From Rubrivivax sp. (GTDB lineage: Bacteria > Pseudomonadota > Gammaproteobacteria > Burkholderiales > Burkholderiaceae_C): DNA of 64,000 bases. Positions 1-7,288 of this stretch are shown piece by piece. The notes beneath the pieces are model-generated. The model had not been told where the DNA came from. It did not search any database and was given only the letters and a program-made list of their open reading frames with translations. The position numbers were made by a program, and so were the translations under genes. The stretch is taken from positions 124,001 to 188,000 of the forward strand of contig JAIXSE010000014.1 in NCBI GenBank assembly GCA_027484825.1. Reading direction: 5' to 3'. The stretch's first letter is position 1; the number at the start of each line of letters is the position of its first letter.

Positions 1-404
1 CGCGACACCACCATCACTCGGGTGAGACTGGGTTTGCCGGTCTCAAAGTCCACCTTCTGCCGCGGACGGTTGGGCCAGTCGGCGATCAGCGGCAGGTCGA
101 TGTCGAACCGGTCCGCCTCCACCCGACCACTGACCACGGCCTCATAACGCTTGTCCACCTGTCGCTGTGCAAAGGCCTCGCTGAGCGCGCGCTGCATGGC
201 TTCACCACGGGCGAAGACCAGCAGGCCCGAAGTGGCCTGGTCCAGCCGATGCACCACCAGCGCCTCCGGAAACTGCTCGCGCAGCCGGTGCCAGGCGCAG
301 TCCTGCTTGTTGTCACCGCGGCCCGGGACGGCCAGCAGGCCGGCGGGTTTGTGGATGATGATGCGCTGTGCGTCCACATGCATCAGGGGGAGGGCGTTGG
401 ACAT
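1..404 (-). CDS. RluA-family pseudouridine synthase, 3' part cut by window edge
   Basis: Translating the minus strand from an ATG at 404 gives an open frame to the window edge, about 134 residues starting MSNALPLMHVDAQRIIIHKP. It carries the RluA signature HRLDQATSGLLVFARG near residues 52-67, with the catalytic aspartate in HRLD, and the preceding HKPAGLLAVPGRG motif. RluA-type enzymes isomerise uridine to pseudouridine in 23S rRNA and some tRNAs. There is no S4 domain ahead of the catalytic domain, which fits the short RluA/RluC-like subgroup rather than RsuA. The C-terminal part lies outside the window. The exact rRNA target cannot be told from this fragment. The gene is divergent from the exported oxidoreductase that starts at 454. 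Confidence 0.85.
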   Translation of the reverse strand, partial: MSNALPLMHVDAQRIIIHKPAGLLAVPGRGDNKQDCAWHRLREQFPEALVVHRLDQATSGLLVFARGEAMQRALSEAFAQRQVDKRYEAVVSGRVEADRFDIDLPLIADWPNRPRQKVDFETGKPSLTRVMVVS

Positions 405-453
405 GGGGCGATTGTCGCGGCGACCGTATCATCGCGCGGCACAAGACGCGGAG

Positions 454-1908
454 ATGCGCACGATGGAAGACCAAGACCGGCCCGACCAACCCGACCGCCG
501 CCGCCTGCTGGGCGGCCTGCTCAGCACGGGCGCCGTCACGGCCGCCGCGACCGCTGCCACCGCAGCGGCCACGGCCACCGCACTGGCGGGCTGCGCCTCG
601 GGCGGCCCGCTCGCGCCGCTGCCCACCGGCAACAAGAGCGCGATGGGCCTGAAGGCGCCGCCGCTGCAGGAAGTGCGGCTGGGCCTGATCGGGGTGGGGC
701 AGCGCGGGGCCGAACTGGCCCAGACCCTGTGCCGGCTGGAAGGGGCCCGCATCACCGCCATCGCCGACATCGATGCCCAGGCCATCGACAAGACCTTGTC
801 GCTGATTCAACAAGCCCGTGGGGCCCGGCCCGAGGTCATCACCGGCAGCTCCGGTGCGTGGGAACGCTTGATCGGCCGCAGCGATGTGGATGCCGTGATC
901 ATCGCCACCCCCTGGGAGCTGCACACCCCAATGGCGGTGGCGGCGATGAAGTCCGGCAAGCATGTGTTCATCGAAACCCCGGCGGCGCTGACGGTCAACG
1001 AAGCCTGGCTGCTGGTGGACACCGCCGAGGCCACCCAGCGCCACTGCATGATGCTGGAGAGCTGCTGCTATGGCCGCGAAGAGATGATGCTGCTGAACAT
1101 GATCCGCCAGGGCCTGTTTGGCGAGCTGGTGCATGCGGAGGGCGCGTACTTTCATGACCTGCGCCAGCAGCTCAAGGATCTGGAGCGCGGCCCTGGGTCG
1201 TGGCGCACGCTGCGCTATGCCCAGCACAACGGCAACCTCTATCCCACACATGGCCTCGGGCCGCTGGCGCAGTACTTCAACATCCAGCGGGGCGACCGCT
1301 TCGACTACCTCAACTCGCAAAGTTCCAATGCCCGCGGGCTGGCGGCTTATGCCAGCCGGGAACTGCCGCCCGGCCATCCGCATGCGCGGCTGCCCTACAT
1401 CACGGGGGATGTGAACACCAGCGTGATCAAGTGCGCCTCCGGCCGTACCCTCCTGCTGCAGCACGACACCACCACGCCGCGGCCCTACTCGCGGCTGAAC
1501 ACCTTGGTGGGCACCAACGGCATTTTCAGCGGCTTCCCGGACCGCATCGCCATCGAGACGATGGACGGCCGCAAGCTGAGCTCGCCCACCGGGAAGGACG
1601 CCTCCCGCGAGTGGGACACCGACATGAAGACCTGGTTCGACCGCTTCGACCATCCGCTGTGGAAGCAGCTGGGGGCCCAGGCGCAGCAGGGCGGCGCGGG
1701 CGGCATGGATTTCGTCATGCTGTGGCGGGTCATCTACAACCTGCGCCAGGGCTTGCCCATGGACCAGGACGTGTACGACGCGGCGGCGTGGTCCGTGGTG
1801 CTGCCGCTGTCCTGCGAATCGGTGGCGGACCGCGGCAATGCCAAGGACTTCCCTGACTTCACCCGCGGTCGATGGAAGACGGCGCGCACGCTGGGCGTGA
1901 TGGCCTGA
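454..1908 (+). CDS. Exported Gfo/Idh/MocA-type glycosidase (GH109-like), Tat lipoprotein
   Basis: The protein of about 484 residues begins with a twin-arginine leader (RRRLLGGLLSTG near residues 15-26), an Ala-rich hydrophobic stretch and a lipobox LAGC with Cys47. It is therefore probably exported folded and lipidated. A Rossmann motif GLIGVGQRGAEL follows, then the family-typical IATPWELHTPMAVAAMKSGK and FIETP. Motifs close to GH109 alpha-N-acetylgalactosaminidases follow: MMLESCCYGREEMMLLN, GLFGELVHAEGAYFHDLR and GNLYPTHGLGPLAQ. GH109 enzymes use bound NAD+ to cleave glycosidic bonds. Starts at 454 and 463 are both possible; 454 is chosen because it is the first ATG before the leader. A longer upstream reading frame exists but would bury the Tat signal. 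The exact substrate is unknown. Confidence 0.82.
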   Translation: MRTMEDQDRPDQPDRRRLLGGLLSTGAVTAAATAATAAATATALAGCASGGPLAPLPTGNKSAMGLKAPPLQEVRLGLIGVGQRGAELAQTLCRLEGARITAIADIDAQAIDKTLSLIQQARGARPEVITGSSGAWERLIGRSDVDAVIIATPWELHTPMAVAAMKSGKHVFIETPAALTVNEAWLLVDTAEATQRHCMMLESCCYGREEMMLLNMIRQGLFGELVHAEGAYFHDLRQQLKDLERGPGSWRTLRYAQHNGNLYPTHGLGPLAQYFNIQRGDRFDYLNSQSSNARGLAAYASRELPPGHPHARLPYITGDVNTSVIKCASGRTLLLQHDTTTPRPYSRLNTLVGTNGIFSGFPDRIAIETMDGRKLSSPTGKDASREWDTDMKTWFDRFDHPLWKQLGAQAQQGGAGGMDFVMLWRVIYNLRQGLPMDQDVYDAAAWSVVLPLSCESVADRGNAKDFPDFTRGRWKTARTLGVMA

Positions 1909-1935
1909 CCCCCAACAGCGCCGCGCGGGGCCGGC

Positions 1936-2412
1936 TCAGAACTGCTCGATCCACCCGGTCTGCACGGCGGACTGCGGGTTGGACCCGGCCTTTTGCACCT
2001 CCTGCACCGCTTCTTGGGCGCTGCGTCCCAGACGTTTGAGCACACAGGCCGCCAGCGTGCCGGTTCGGCCCATGCCGGCTGCGCAGTGCACCAGCGCGCG
2101 GTCGCCCAGCTTCAGGCCCTGGGCCACTTGCTCCACGCCCTGGCGGAACACCGCCGCTTCGGACGCCAGTCCGAAGTTCAGCATCGGCAGATGGAGCCAC
2201 CGGAAGGGCAGTCGCCCCTCCTTGATGGCCTTGAAGTAGAGCGGCGAGAGCGACTCGACTTCATCCAGCGGATTCAGACACACGACCAGATTCAGCCGCT
2301 GCTGCCGGGCGCCGTCCAGAAAATCCGGCCAGCGTTCGCGTCGCCCGGGCATGGAATGCAGCCATAGACGGCCGGAGATGTCGTCAGGGAGGGGGAGGGC
2401 ACGAAAGCTCAT
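1936..2412 (-). CDS. Dual-specificity/tyrosine phosphatase-like protein
   Basis: A 158-residue cytosolic protein with the Cys-x5-Arg phosphatase loop HCAAGMGRTG (Cys110, Arg116). This places it in the dual-specificity/PTP superfamily, which hydrolyses phosphotyrosine, phosphoserine or other phosphomonoesters. The fold elements before the loop (LNLVVCLNPLDEVE, RWLHLPMLNFG) fit bacterial DSPs of 150-170 residues. An oddity is that the position normally holding the general-acid aspartate in a 'LPxxDFG' motif reads LPMLNFG, with Asn79. Activity may therefore be reduced or rely on another acid. The gene is divergent from the questin-oxidase-like operon and shares with it a short intergenic region containing an inverted repeat at 2450-2468. 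Confidence 0.8.
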   Translation of the reverse strand: MSFRALPLPDDISGRLWLHSMPGRRERWPDFLDGARQQRLNLVVCLNPLDEVESLSPLYFKAIKEGRLPFRWLHLPMLNFGLASEAAVFRQGVEQVAQGLKLGDRALVHCAAGMGRTGTLAACVLKRLGRSAQEAVQEVQKAGSNPQSAVQTGWIEQF

Positions 2413-2449
2413 GGCGCCATTCTCCAGTCTCCCTGCCGCGGTTGGTGTT

Positions 2450-2468
2450 AATAAACAAACAGTTTATT
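2450..2468. promoter_or_regulatory. Inverted repeat, possible repressor operator between divergent genes
   Basis: The sequence AATAAAC, five bases, GTTTATT is a perfect 7-bp inverted repeat in an AT-rich patch within otherwise GC-rich DNA. It lies 38 bp upstream of the phosphatase start (2412, minus strand) and 72 bp upstream of the questin-oxidase-like start (2540). The size and symmetry resemble operators of dimeric HTH repressors such as TetR or MarR types. The operon itself encodes an HTH regulator (4914-5567), the obvious candidate binder. That assignment is inference. Confidence 0.5.
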
Positions 2469-2539
2469 TATTGAGGGCGATCGGGGAAGATGAATGGAAC
2501 GCGCGCTTCGTTCCATCCGAGACTCTCGAGGAGCCTTTC

Positions 2540-3601
2540 ATGATCACTGTCCAGAGCACCGACCCCTTGATGCGGCACCGTTCCCTGACCAATGCGCTGC
2601 CAAATCCGCTGCACGATGCGCTCGATGAGGCCCAGCACTACGACACCTACTACCCGACCGGCTCCCTGCGGCTCTTCAACCACCTGCCGATGGTGCTGGG
2701 CGCGCTGGGGCGACTGGGGGCACCCGCCGAGGCCTACCGCCGCCAGCTGGATCATTGGCGCGCTCTGTGCGTGCCTGCCGGGCCGCTGCCGGACGTTGTG
2801 CCGGTGCTCGAGGACGTCCTGCCGCGTCTGCTGTTGTCGGCGGAGCAGACCGCTTTCCATGCTGCGATCCGGCTGGCCTATGCCTTGCAGTCCGGCCATG
2901 CCGCTGAACAGCGGGCCGCGCTCGCAGCCTGGCTGGCCATGCCTGCCATCGACGGGCTGTCGTCACCCACCAGCCCCGGCGATCAGCCCATTTCCACCCG
3001 CCATGGCAACGCGGATTCGTCTGGGACCCCTGGGGCCGCTGCGCGCGCTGCCAGCCCTGGTGACCTGTCGCTGCGTGAGGCCCTGGCACGGGTCAGGGCC
3101 GATGGGCGGCTGCAGCTTCAGGTGGTCAGTGGCAGCCTGCTCGTCACCCGCCTGCGACAGGCGCAGGCGCTGCCCGGATTCCAGGACTACCTGTCGCCTC
3201 CGCGCCTGTCGCTCGATGAATTGGCGGAAGCGTCGCTGGCGATCTACTTGGCCACCCACGACTTCACCGCGCTTCACCTGGTCACCGGCACCCATGCCTT
3301 GCGGGAGCTGATCGAGGCGGCCCAGTCGCGCGGCCTGACCCTGGACCTGCCGCGCATCCTGCGCAACTTCTGGGGCGCCTTGCTGGCCGCCTACATCGCC
3401 ATACGCCGTCCCGAGCCGGCCTGGGACCTGGTGCATGCGGGCAGCGCCGCCGAAGCAGACTGGCAGGAGGCCCTGCCATCCCTCTTCGACAGTCTGAACG
3501 ACCATCGCATCAAGCTGGCCGATGCGGCGCGTGAGGAATGGCGGCATCGGGGCTGGCCGGGCTATGCCTTGTGTCTGGCGCCGCAGGGGGCCGCACAATG
3601 A
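2540..3601 (+). CDS. Questin oxidase-like protein (DUF4243 family)
   Basis: A 353-residue protein with hallmarks of the questin oxidase/AflY family: YPTGSLRLFNHLPMVLGALGRLGA near residues 38-60, then AFHAAIRLAYALQSGH and the later HDFTALHLVTGTHALREL. Family members in fungi catalyse Baeyer-Villiger-type ring opening of anthraquinones; bacterial homologues are mostly uncharacterised. The ATG at 2540 is chosen because GAGGAG sits 7 bp upstream and the family homology begins soon after; the open frame further upstream has no family match. The stop overlaps the next start by 4 bp (ATGA), so it is translationally coupled to the MFS gene. The segment near residues 145-175 is rich in Ser, Pro and Thr and looks like a linker. 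The substrate is unknown. Confidence 0.72.
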   Translation: MITVQSTDPLMRHRSLTNALPNPLHDALDEAQHYDTYYPTGSLRLFNHLPMVLGALGRLGAPAEAYRRQLDHWRALCVPAGPLPDVVPVLEDVLPRLLLSAEQTAFHAAIRLAYALQSGHAAEQRAALAAWLAMPAIDGLSSPTSPGDQPISTRHGNADSSGTPGAAARAASPGDLSLREALARVRADGRLQLQVVSGSLLVTRLRQAQALPGFQDYLSPPRLSLDELAEASLAIYLATHDFTALHLVTGTHALRELIEAAQSRGLTLDLPRILRNFWGALLAAYIAIRRPEPAWDLVHAGSAAEADWQEALPSLFDSLNDHRIKLADAAREEWRHRGWPGYALCLAPQGAAQ

Positions 3602-4917
3602 GCGCTGTGCTGAATTCCGACTCCTCCGACGCCGCCGACGGCTCGTCTGCGACCACCCCCGCCCCCGCCCCGCAAGCTCCCCTGCGCCATCCGCAATTGC
3701 TGCTGTGGGCCGTGTGTGCCCTGTCGCTGATGAGCACGGCGGGTGTTGCGCTCCCTTATCCCATCCTCGCGCCCATCTTCGTGGGCGGCCCGGTGGACAG
3801 TTTCACCCATTTCGCGGGCTTTGCGCCGGAGCTGCTGATGGGGCTGGCGCTGGCGGTCAATCCGGCCGGCATTCTGGTGGGCAGTCTGTTCGTGGGGCCG
3901 ATGTCCGACCGCTACGGCCGCCGCCGGGTGCTCAGCATCACGCTCACCGCCACGCTGATCAGCTATGGCCTCAGCGCGCTGGCGCTGGCCGAGCGCAACT
4001 ATCCGCTGTTTGTGCTCTCACGCTTCGTCACCGGGCTGACCGAGGGCAACGTGGCCGTGGTGCGGGCGTTGCTGGCGGACTGGCATCCGCAGCTGGACCG
4101 CACCCGCAGCTTCGCCTGGCTCAATGCGAGCCTGTACATCGGCTGGCTGGTAGGGCCGCTGCTGGGCGGGTTGACGCTGCCGCTGGGAGAGGCGGTCCCG
4201 TTCATGGTGTCCGCAGCCATCCTGGTGCCCTGCCTGGCCTTGTTGCTGAACGGCCTGCCGGACGACAGGCCCCAGACGCTGACCGCTCAGGCTCCCCTCG
4301 CGACCCGAACCGAACCCCTGCTGGCGGCCATGCGGCGACAGCAATCGCTGGGCTTGCTTTCGGACCCGGTGCTTCGCCACCTCGCCGCGCTGCAGATGGC
4401 CTACACCCTTGGCGTGAATGCCCTGTATGAATTTGCCCCGCTGTGGATGGTGCAGCAGGCGGGCCTGGACAGCCGCGGCATTGCGCTGGTCACCGCCATC
4501 CAGTGCGGCGCGATGACGGCGGCGAGCATGCTGGCCGCGCGTATCGGCTCCGGCCCCACCCCCTTGCGGCGGGCCGCGCAGTTTGCGGTGGTGGCCGCGG
4601 TGGGGCTGCTGGCCCTGAGCCTCGCGCCTTCGTGGATGGGTCTGGCGCTGATCCCGCTGCTGGGCGTGCCGCTGTCCTTCTACAACGCCCTCATGCCGGC
4701 CTGGATGTCCGAGCGCTTTGCGGCCTACGGCCAAGGCCGGGTGATGGGGCTGCTGACGACGGTGTTCTGCCTGTCCAACACGATCATCGCCCTGGTGGGC
4801 GGCGGACTGGGCATGTGGTCGGCCCGGTGGATCATGCTGCTGGGCGGTTGCACCTGTTTGCTGGCGGCGCTGGGCTTCATCCGCTTCGCCCGGACCCATT
4901 CCGGACCCGCACGATGA
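3598..4917 (+). CDS. MFS transporter, probable drug or metabolite exporter
   Basis: A 439-residue polytopic membrane protein with about twelve hydrophobic segments. It has the MFS loop 2-3 motif in the form GPMSDRYGRRRVL and the typical RFVTGLTEGNVAVVRALLAD at the fourth helix. The N-terminal 35 residues are Ser/Ala/Pro-rich and cytosolic. It starts inside the stop of the questin-oxidase-like gene and ends inside the start of the regulator gene (ATGA overlaps on both sides). The operon thus pairs a quinone-type oxygenase homologue with an exporter and a regulator, suggesting resistance to or disposal of an aromatic compound. Substrate and direction are inferred from context only. Confidence 0.85.
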   Translation: MSAVLNSDSSDAADGSSATTPAPAPQAPLRHPQLLLWAVCALSLMSTAGVALPYPILAPIFVGGPVDSFTHFAGFAPELLMGLALAVNPAGILVGSLFVGPMSDRYGRRRVLSITLTATLISYGLSALALAERNYPLFVLSRFVTGLTEGNVAVVRALLADWHPQLDRTRSFAWLNASLYIGWLVGPLLGGLTLPLGEAVPFMVSAAILVPCLALLLNGLPDDRPQTLTAQAPLATRTEPLLAAMRRQQSLGLLSDPVLRHLAALQMAYTLGVNALYEFAPLWMVQQAGLDSRGIALVTAIQCGAMTAASMLAARIGSGPTPLRRAAQFAVVAAVGLLALSLAPSWMGLALIPLLGVPLSFYNALMPAWMSERFAAYGQGRVMGLLTTVFCLSNTIIALVGGGLGMWSARWIMLLGGCTCLLAALGFIRFARTHSGPAR

Positions 4918-5567
4918 GCGCCGACCTGCCGACCAGCAACGACGACCGCCTGCTCTTTGAACTCAAGAGCCGGGGGCCACAGGCCGTCGCCACGCTGGCC
5001 GCGTCGCTGGCCATCACGCCGATGGGGGCGCACAAGCTGCTGGCGCGGCTGGAAGCGATGGGGCTGGTGGACGCCCGCGAGGACACGCGGGATGCGGCCG
5101 AAGCGGCGCGCGTGGGGCGTCCCCGCAAGCTGTGGGCCTTGACCGCAGCCGGCCATGGCCGATTCCCGGATCGTCATGCCGACCTCACGCTGCAACTGAT
5201 CCAGCAGGCCCGGACGCTGTTCGGTGAGGACGGTCTCGATCAACTGATCACAGCGCGGGAACAGGACTGCGAGCGGCGTTATGCCGCGGCCCTGTCCCGC
5301 AGCCAGAGCCTGCCCGAGCGGGTGCGGGAGCTGGCGCGGCTGCGGTCGGAAGAGGGCTACATGGCCCGCGCCGAGCGGGCCGGGCGAGACTGGCTGCTGG
5401 TGGAGGACCACTGCCCCATCTGCGCGGCGGCCACCCACTGCCAGGGGTTTTGCCGCTCGGAGCTCGCGCTGTTCCAGCGTTGCCTGGGGCCTGGCGTGAG
5501 CGTGGCGCGGTCCGAGCATCTGCTGGCGGGCGCCCGGCGCTGCGTGTACCGGATCAGCGCGGTCTAG
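4914..5567 (+). CDS. HTH regulator with cysteine-rich C-terminus (SufR/COG2345-like)
   Basis: A 217-residue protein. The N-terminal winged helix (RLLFELKSRGPQAVATLAAS, residues 12-31, and MGAHKLLARLEAMGLV) is followed by the wing RVGRPRKLWALTAAG typical of COG2345/SufR-like ArsR-group regulators. The C-terminus has clustered cysteines at about 167, 170, 176, 180, 190 and 210 (CPICAAATHCQGFC and later RCVYRI). In SufR relatives such cysteines hold an iron-sulphur cluster that controls DNA binding. This suggests redox or iron-sulphur sensing for the operon. It is the last gene of the three-gene unit and overlaps the MFS stop by 4 bp. The likely target is the palindrome at 2450-2468. Confidence 0.75.
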   Translation: MSADLPTSNDDRLLFELKSRGPQAVATLAASLAITPMGAHKLLARLEAMGLVDAREDTRDAAEAARVGRPRKLWALTAAGHGRFPDRHADLTLQLIQQARTLFGEDGLDQLITAREQDCERRYAAALSRSQSLPERVRELARLRSEEGYMARAERAGRDWLLVEDHCPICAAATHCQGFCRSELALFQRCLGPGVSVARSEHLLAGARRCVYRISAV

Positions 5568-5618
5568 GACGCCGGGGCGTCCGCACTCACGGCGCCCGCC
5601 CCGTTCCCACACGGCACA

Positions 5619-6146
5619 ATGCCGTCCATGACTGTGCCGTCCACTCCTCTTGCTGAACCCCGGTCGGAAGGTTTTGACCGGGTGCGCGCCGCCCTGCGCG
5701 AGCGGGCCCATGCCCATGAACCGCTGTGGCTGACCACCTCCGCCCGTAGCGCCCAGGAAGCCGCCGAGGCGCTGGGCGTGTCGCTGGGCCAGATCGCCAA
5801 GAGCGTGGTCTTTCGCTGCAAGGCGGACGACACCGCCGTGCTGGTGATCGCCGCCGGAGACCGCCGTGTGGACGAGCGCAAGCTGCAGGTCCACACCGGC
5901 CCGCTGGGGCGCGCCGACGCTGATTTCGTCAAGGCGCGCACGGGCTTCTCCATCGGAGGCGTGTCACCACTGGGGTTCGCGCCGGCTGAAGGCGCCGCCG
6001 CGCCGCGTCTGTTCATCGACGACAGCCTGTTCCGCTTCGACATCATCTGGGCGGCCGCGGGCCATCCCAACGGCGTGTTCCAGATGACGCCGCAGCAACT
6101 GGTCGGCCTGACCGGCGCCCCGGTGATCGAGGTGATGCAGTCATGA
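5619..6146 (+). CDS. YbaK/EbsC-family aminoacyl-tRNA deacylase
   Basis: A 175-residue protein with the YbaK/ProX editing fold: [24 protein letters not shown], then [15 protein letters not shown] and [12 protein letters not shown], with the C-terminal [19 protein letters not shown]. Proteins of this family remove wrongly attached amino acids from tRNA (for example Cys-tRNA-Pro), and the conserved lysine in IAKSVVF is the usual catalytic residue. Starts at 5619 and 5628 are both possible. The stop overlaps the start of the DUF1289 gene by 4 bp. Together with the HCCA-isomerase gene it makes a tight three-gene operon. Confidence 0.85.
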   Translation: MPSMTVPSTPLAEPRSEGFDRVRAALRERAHAHEPLWLTTSARSAQEAAEALGVSLGQIAKSVVFRCKADDTAVLVIAAGDRRVDERKLQVHTGPLGRADADFVKARTGFSIGGVSPLGFAPAEGAAAPRLFIDDSLFRFDIIWAAAGHPNGVFQMTPQQLVGLTGAPVIEVMQS

Positions 6147-6388
6147 ATGAAGCGGGCTTCCCCATTCCTCGCACGCCCGAAGGCCGTGTGGCGTCGCCCT
6201 GCATCAACATCTGCCGCATGCATGAAGCAACCGGCTTTTGCGAAGGCTGTGCCCGCACCATCACGGAGATCGCCGGCTGGGGGCAGGCGGGCGATGCTGA
6301 GCGCATCCGCATCCTGAGGCTGCTGCCGCAGCGGAGAACGGAGCTGCAGTCACACGGCCTGCTGCCCTCCCAGGACCTGCTGCCATGA
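6143..6388 (+). CDS. DUF1289 small cysteine-motif protein
   Basis: An 81-residue protein with the DUF1289 pattern [19 protein letters not shown], that is Cys-x3-Cys and Cys-x2-Cys, followed by RTITEIAGW. The four cysteines could bind zinc or an iron-sulphur cluster; the family has no firm biochemical function. It overlaps both neighbours by 4 bp (ATGA at each junction), showing translational coupling with the YbaK-like gene upstream and the thioredoxin-fold isomerase downstream. Confidence 0.88.
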   Translation: MNEAGFPIPRTPEGRVASPCINICRMHEATGFCEGCARTITEIAGWGQAGDAERIRILRLLPQRRTELQSHGLLPSQDLLP

Positions 6389-7032
6389 CCGCGCTGGACT
6401 TCTACTTCGACCCGATCTCCCCCTACGCCGCGCTGGCCTTCGAGCAATTGCCGCAGGTGCTGGCGGGACACAGCGTGGCGGTGCGGTATGTGCCGATCTT
6501 CCTGGGCGCGGTGCTCAAGGCGCATGACAACAAGGGGCCGGCCGAGGTGCCCAACAAGCGGGACTGGATCTACCGCCAGGTGCTGTGGCAGAGCCACCGG
6601 CTGGGCAGCGCGCTGACCCTGCCGGCCATCCATCCCTTCAATCCGCTGCCGCTGCTGCGCCTGTTGTGGGCCACGGCGGAGCCGGGCCAGACGCCGTCGC
6701 GCCATGCGGTGGAAACGGTCTTTCACCATGTGTGGAGGGGCGGGGAAGATGCCGCCGACCCCGACCGCCTGCAGCGCCTCACACAAAGCCTGGCCCCGCA
6801 GCAGGACCCTGCCGGCGAGGCGGTGAAGACGGCTCTGCGCGAGGCCACCGACGCCGCCGTGGCCCGCGGCGTGTTCGGCGTGCCAAGCGTTGCCGTGGGC
6901 GAGCGCCTCTTCTGGGGCCTGGACGCGCTGGAGATGGTGCGCGCCTGCGTGGAGGGCGACCCGTGGTTTGACGGCCCCGACTGGGACCGTGCCGCCGCGG
7001 TGCCCTCCGCGCTCCCGCGTCGCCCGTCGTGA
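6385..7032 (+). CDS. 2-hydroxychromene-2-carboxylate isomerase family (DsbA-like fold)
   Basis: A 215-residue protein with the thioredoxin-like/HCCA-isomerase signature [20 protein letters not shown] at the N-terminus, the catalytic serine region of the kappa-GST-like fold, [18 protein letters not shown] in the helical insert, and the closing [27 protein letters not shown] isomerases act with glutathione in naphthalene breakdown, but many Burkholderiales have homologues with no known pathway. No naphthalene genes are nearby, so the true substrate is open. It is the last gene of the operon starting at 5619. A short tandem repeat begins at its last codons. Confidence 0.85.
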   Translation: MTALDFYFDPISPYAALAFEQLPQVLAGHSVAVRYVPIFLGAVLKAHDNKGPAEVPNKRDWIYRQVLWQSHRLGSALTLPAIHPFNPLPLLRLLWATAEPGQTPSRHAVETVFHHVWRGGEDAADPDRLQRLTQSLAPQQDPAGEAVKTALREATDAAVARGVFGVPSVAVGERLFWGLDALEMVRACVEGDPWFDGPDWDRAAAVPSALPRRPS

Positions 7033-7072
7033 GGCCAGTGAGGCCCGTGAGGCCAGTGAGGCCCGTGAGGCA
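7029..7072. repeat. 18-bp tandem repeat, about 2.4 copies
   Basis: The unit GTGAGGCCAGTGAGGCCC occurs at 7029-7046 and 7047-7064, then partly at 7065-7072. The unit itself is built from two GTGAGGCC-like halves. It starts in the stop region of the HCCA-isomerase gene and lies in the gap before the MHS transporter. It may be a replication-slippage tract; no function is evident. Confidence 0.85.
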
Positions 7073-7288
7073 CGCTGAAGGCGCCTGACAGGCACAGGCT
7101 AGGACATACCCTTTGCTGCACTGCACAGGGCTGTCAAATTCCGCATCAAGAAATGCAGCCTCAGGGTTGGGCCCAGGTTTGTCAGCCAGCGGAAAGCATC
7201 GCGTCAGACAGAGGTCAGAGGGCCCCTTGATAGTCGCAACTCAAGAATCCCCGGTCGGAGATTCTGGGTGACAACGAGGAGACAACCC

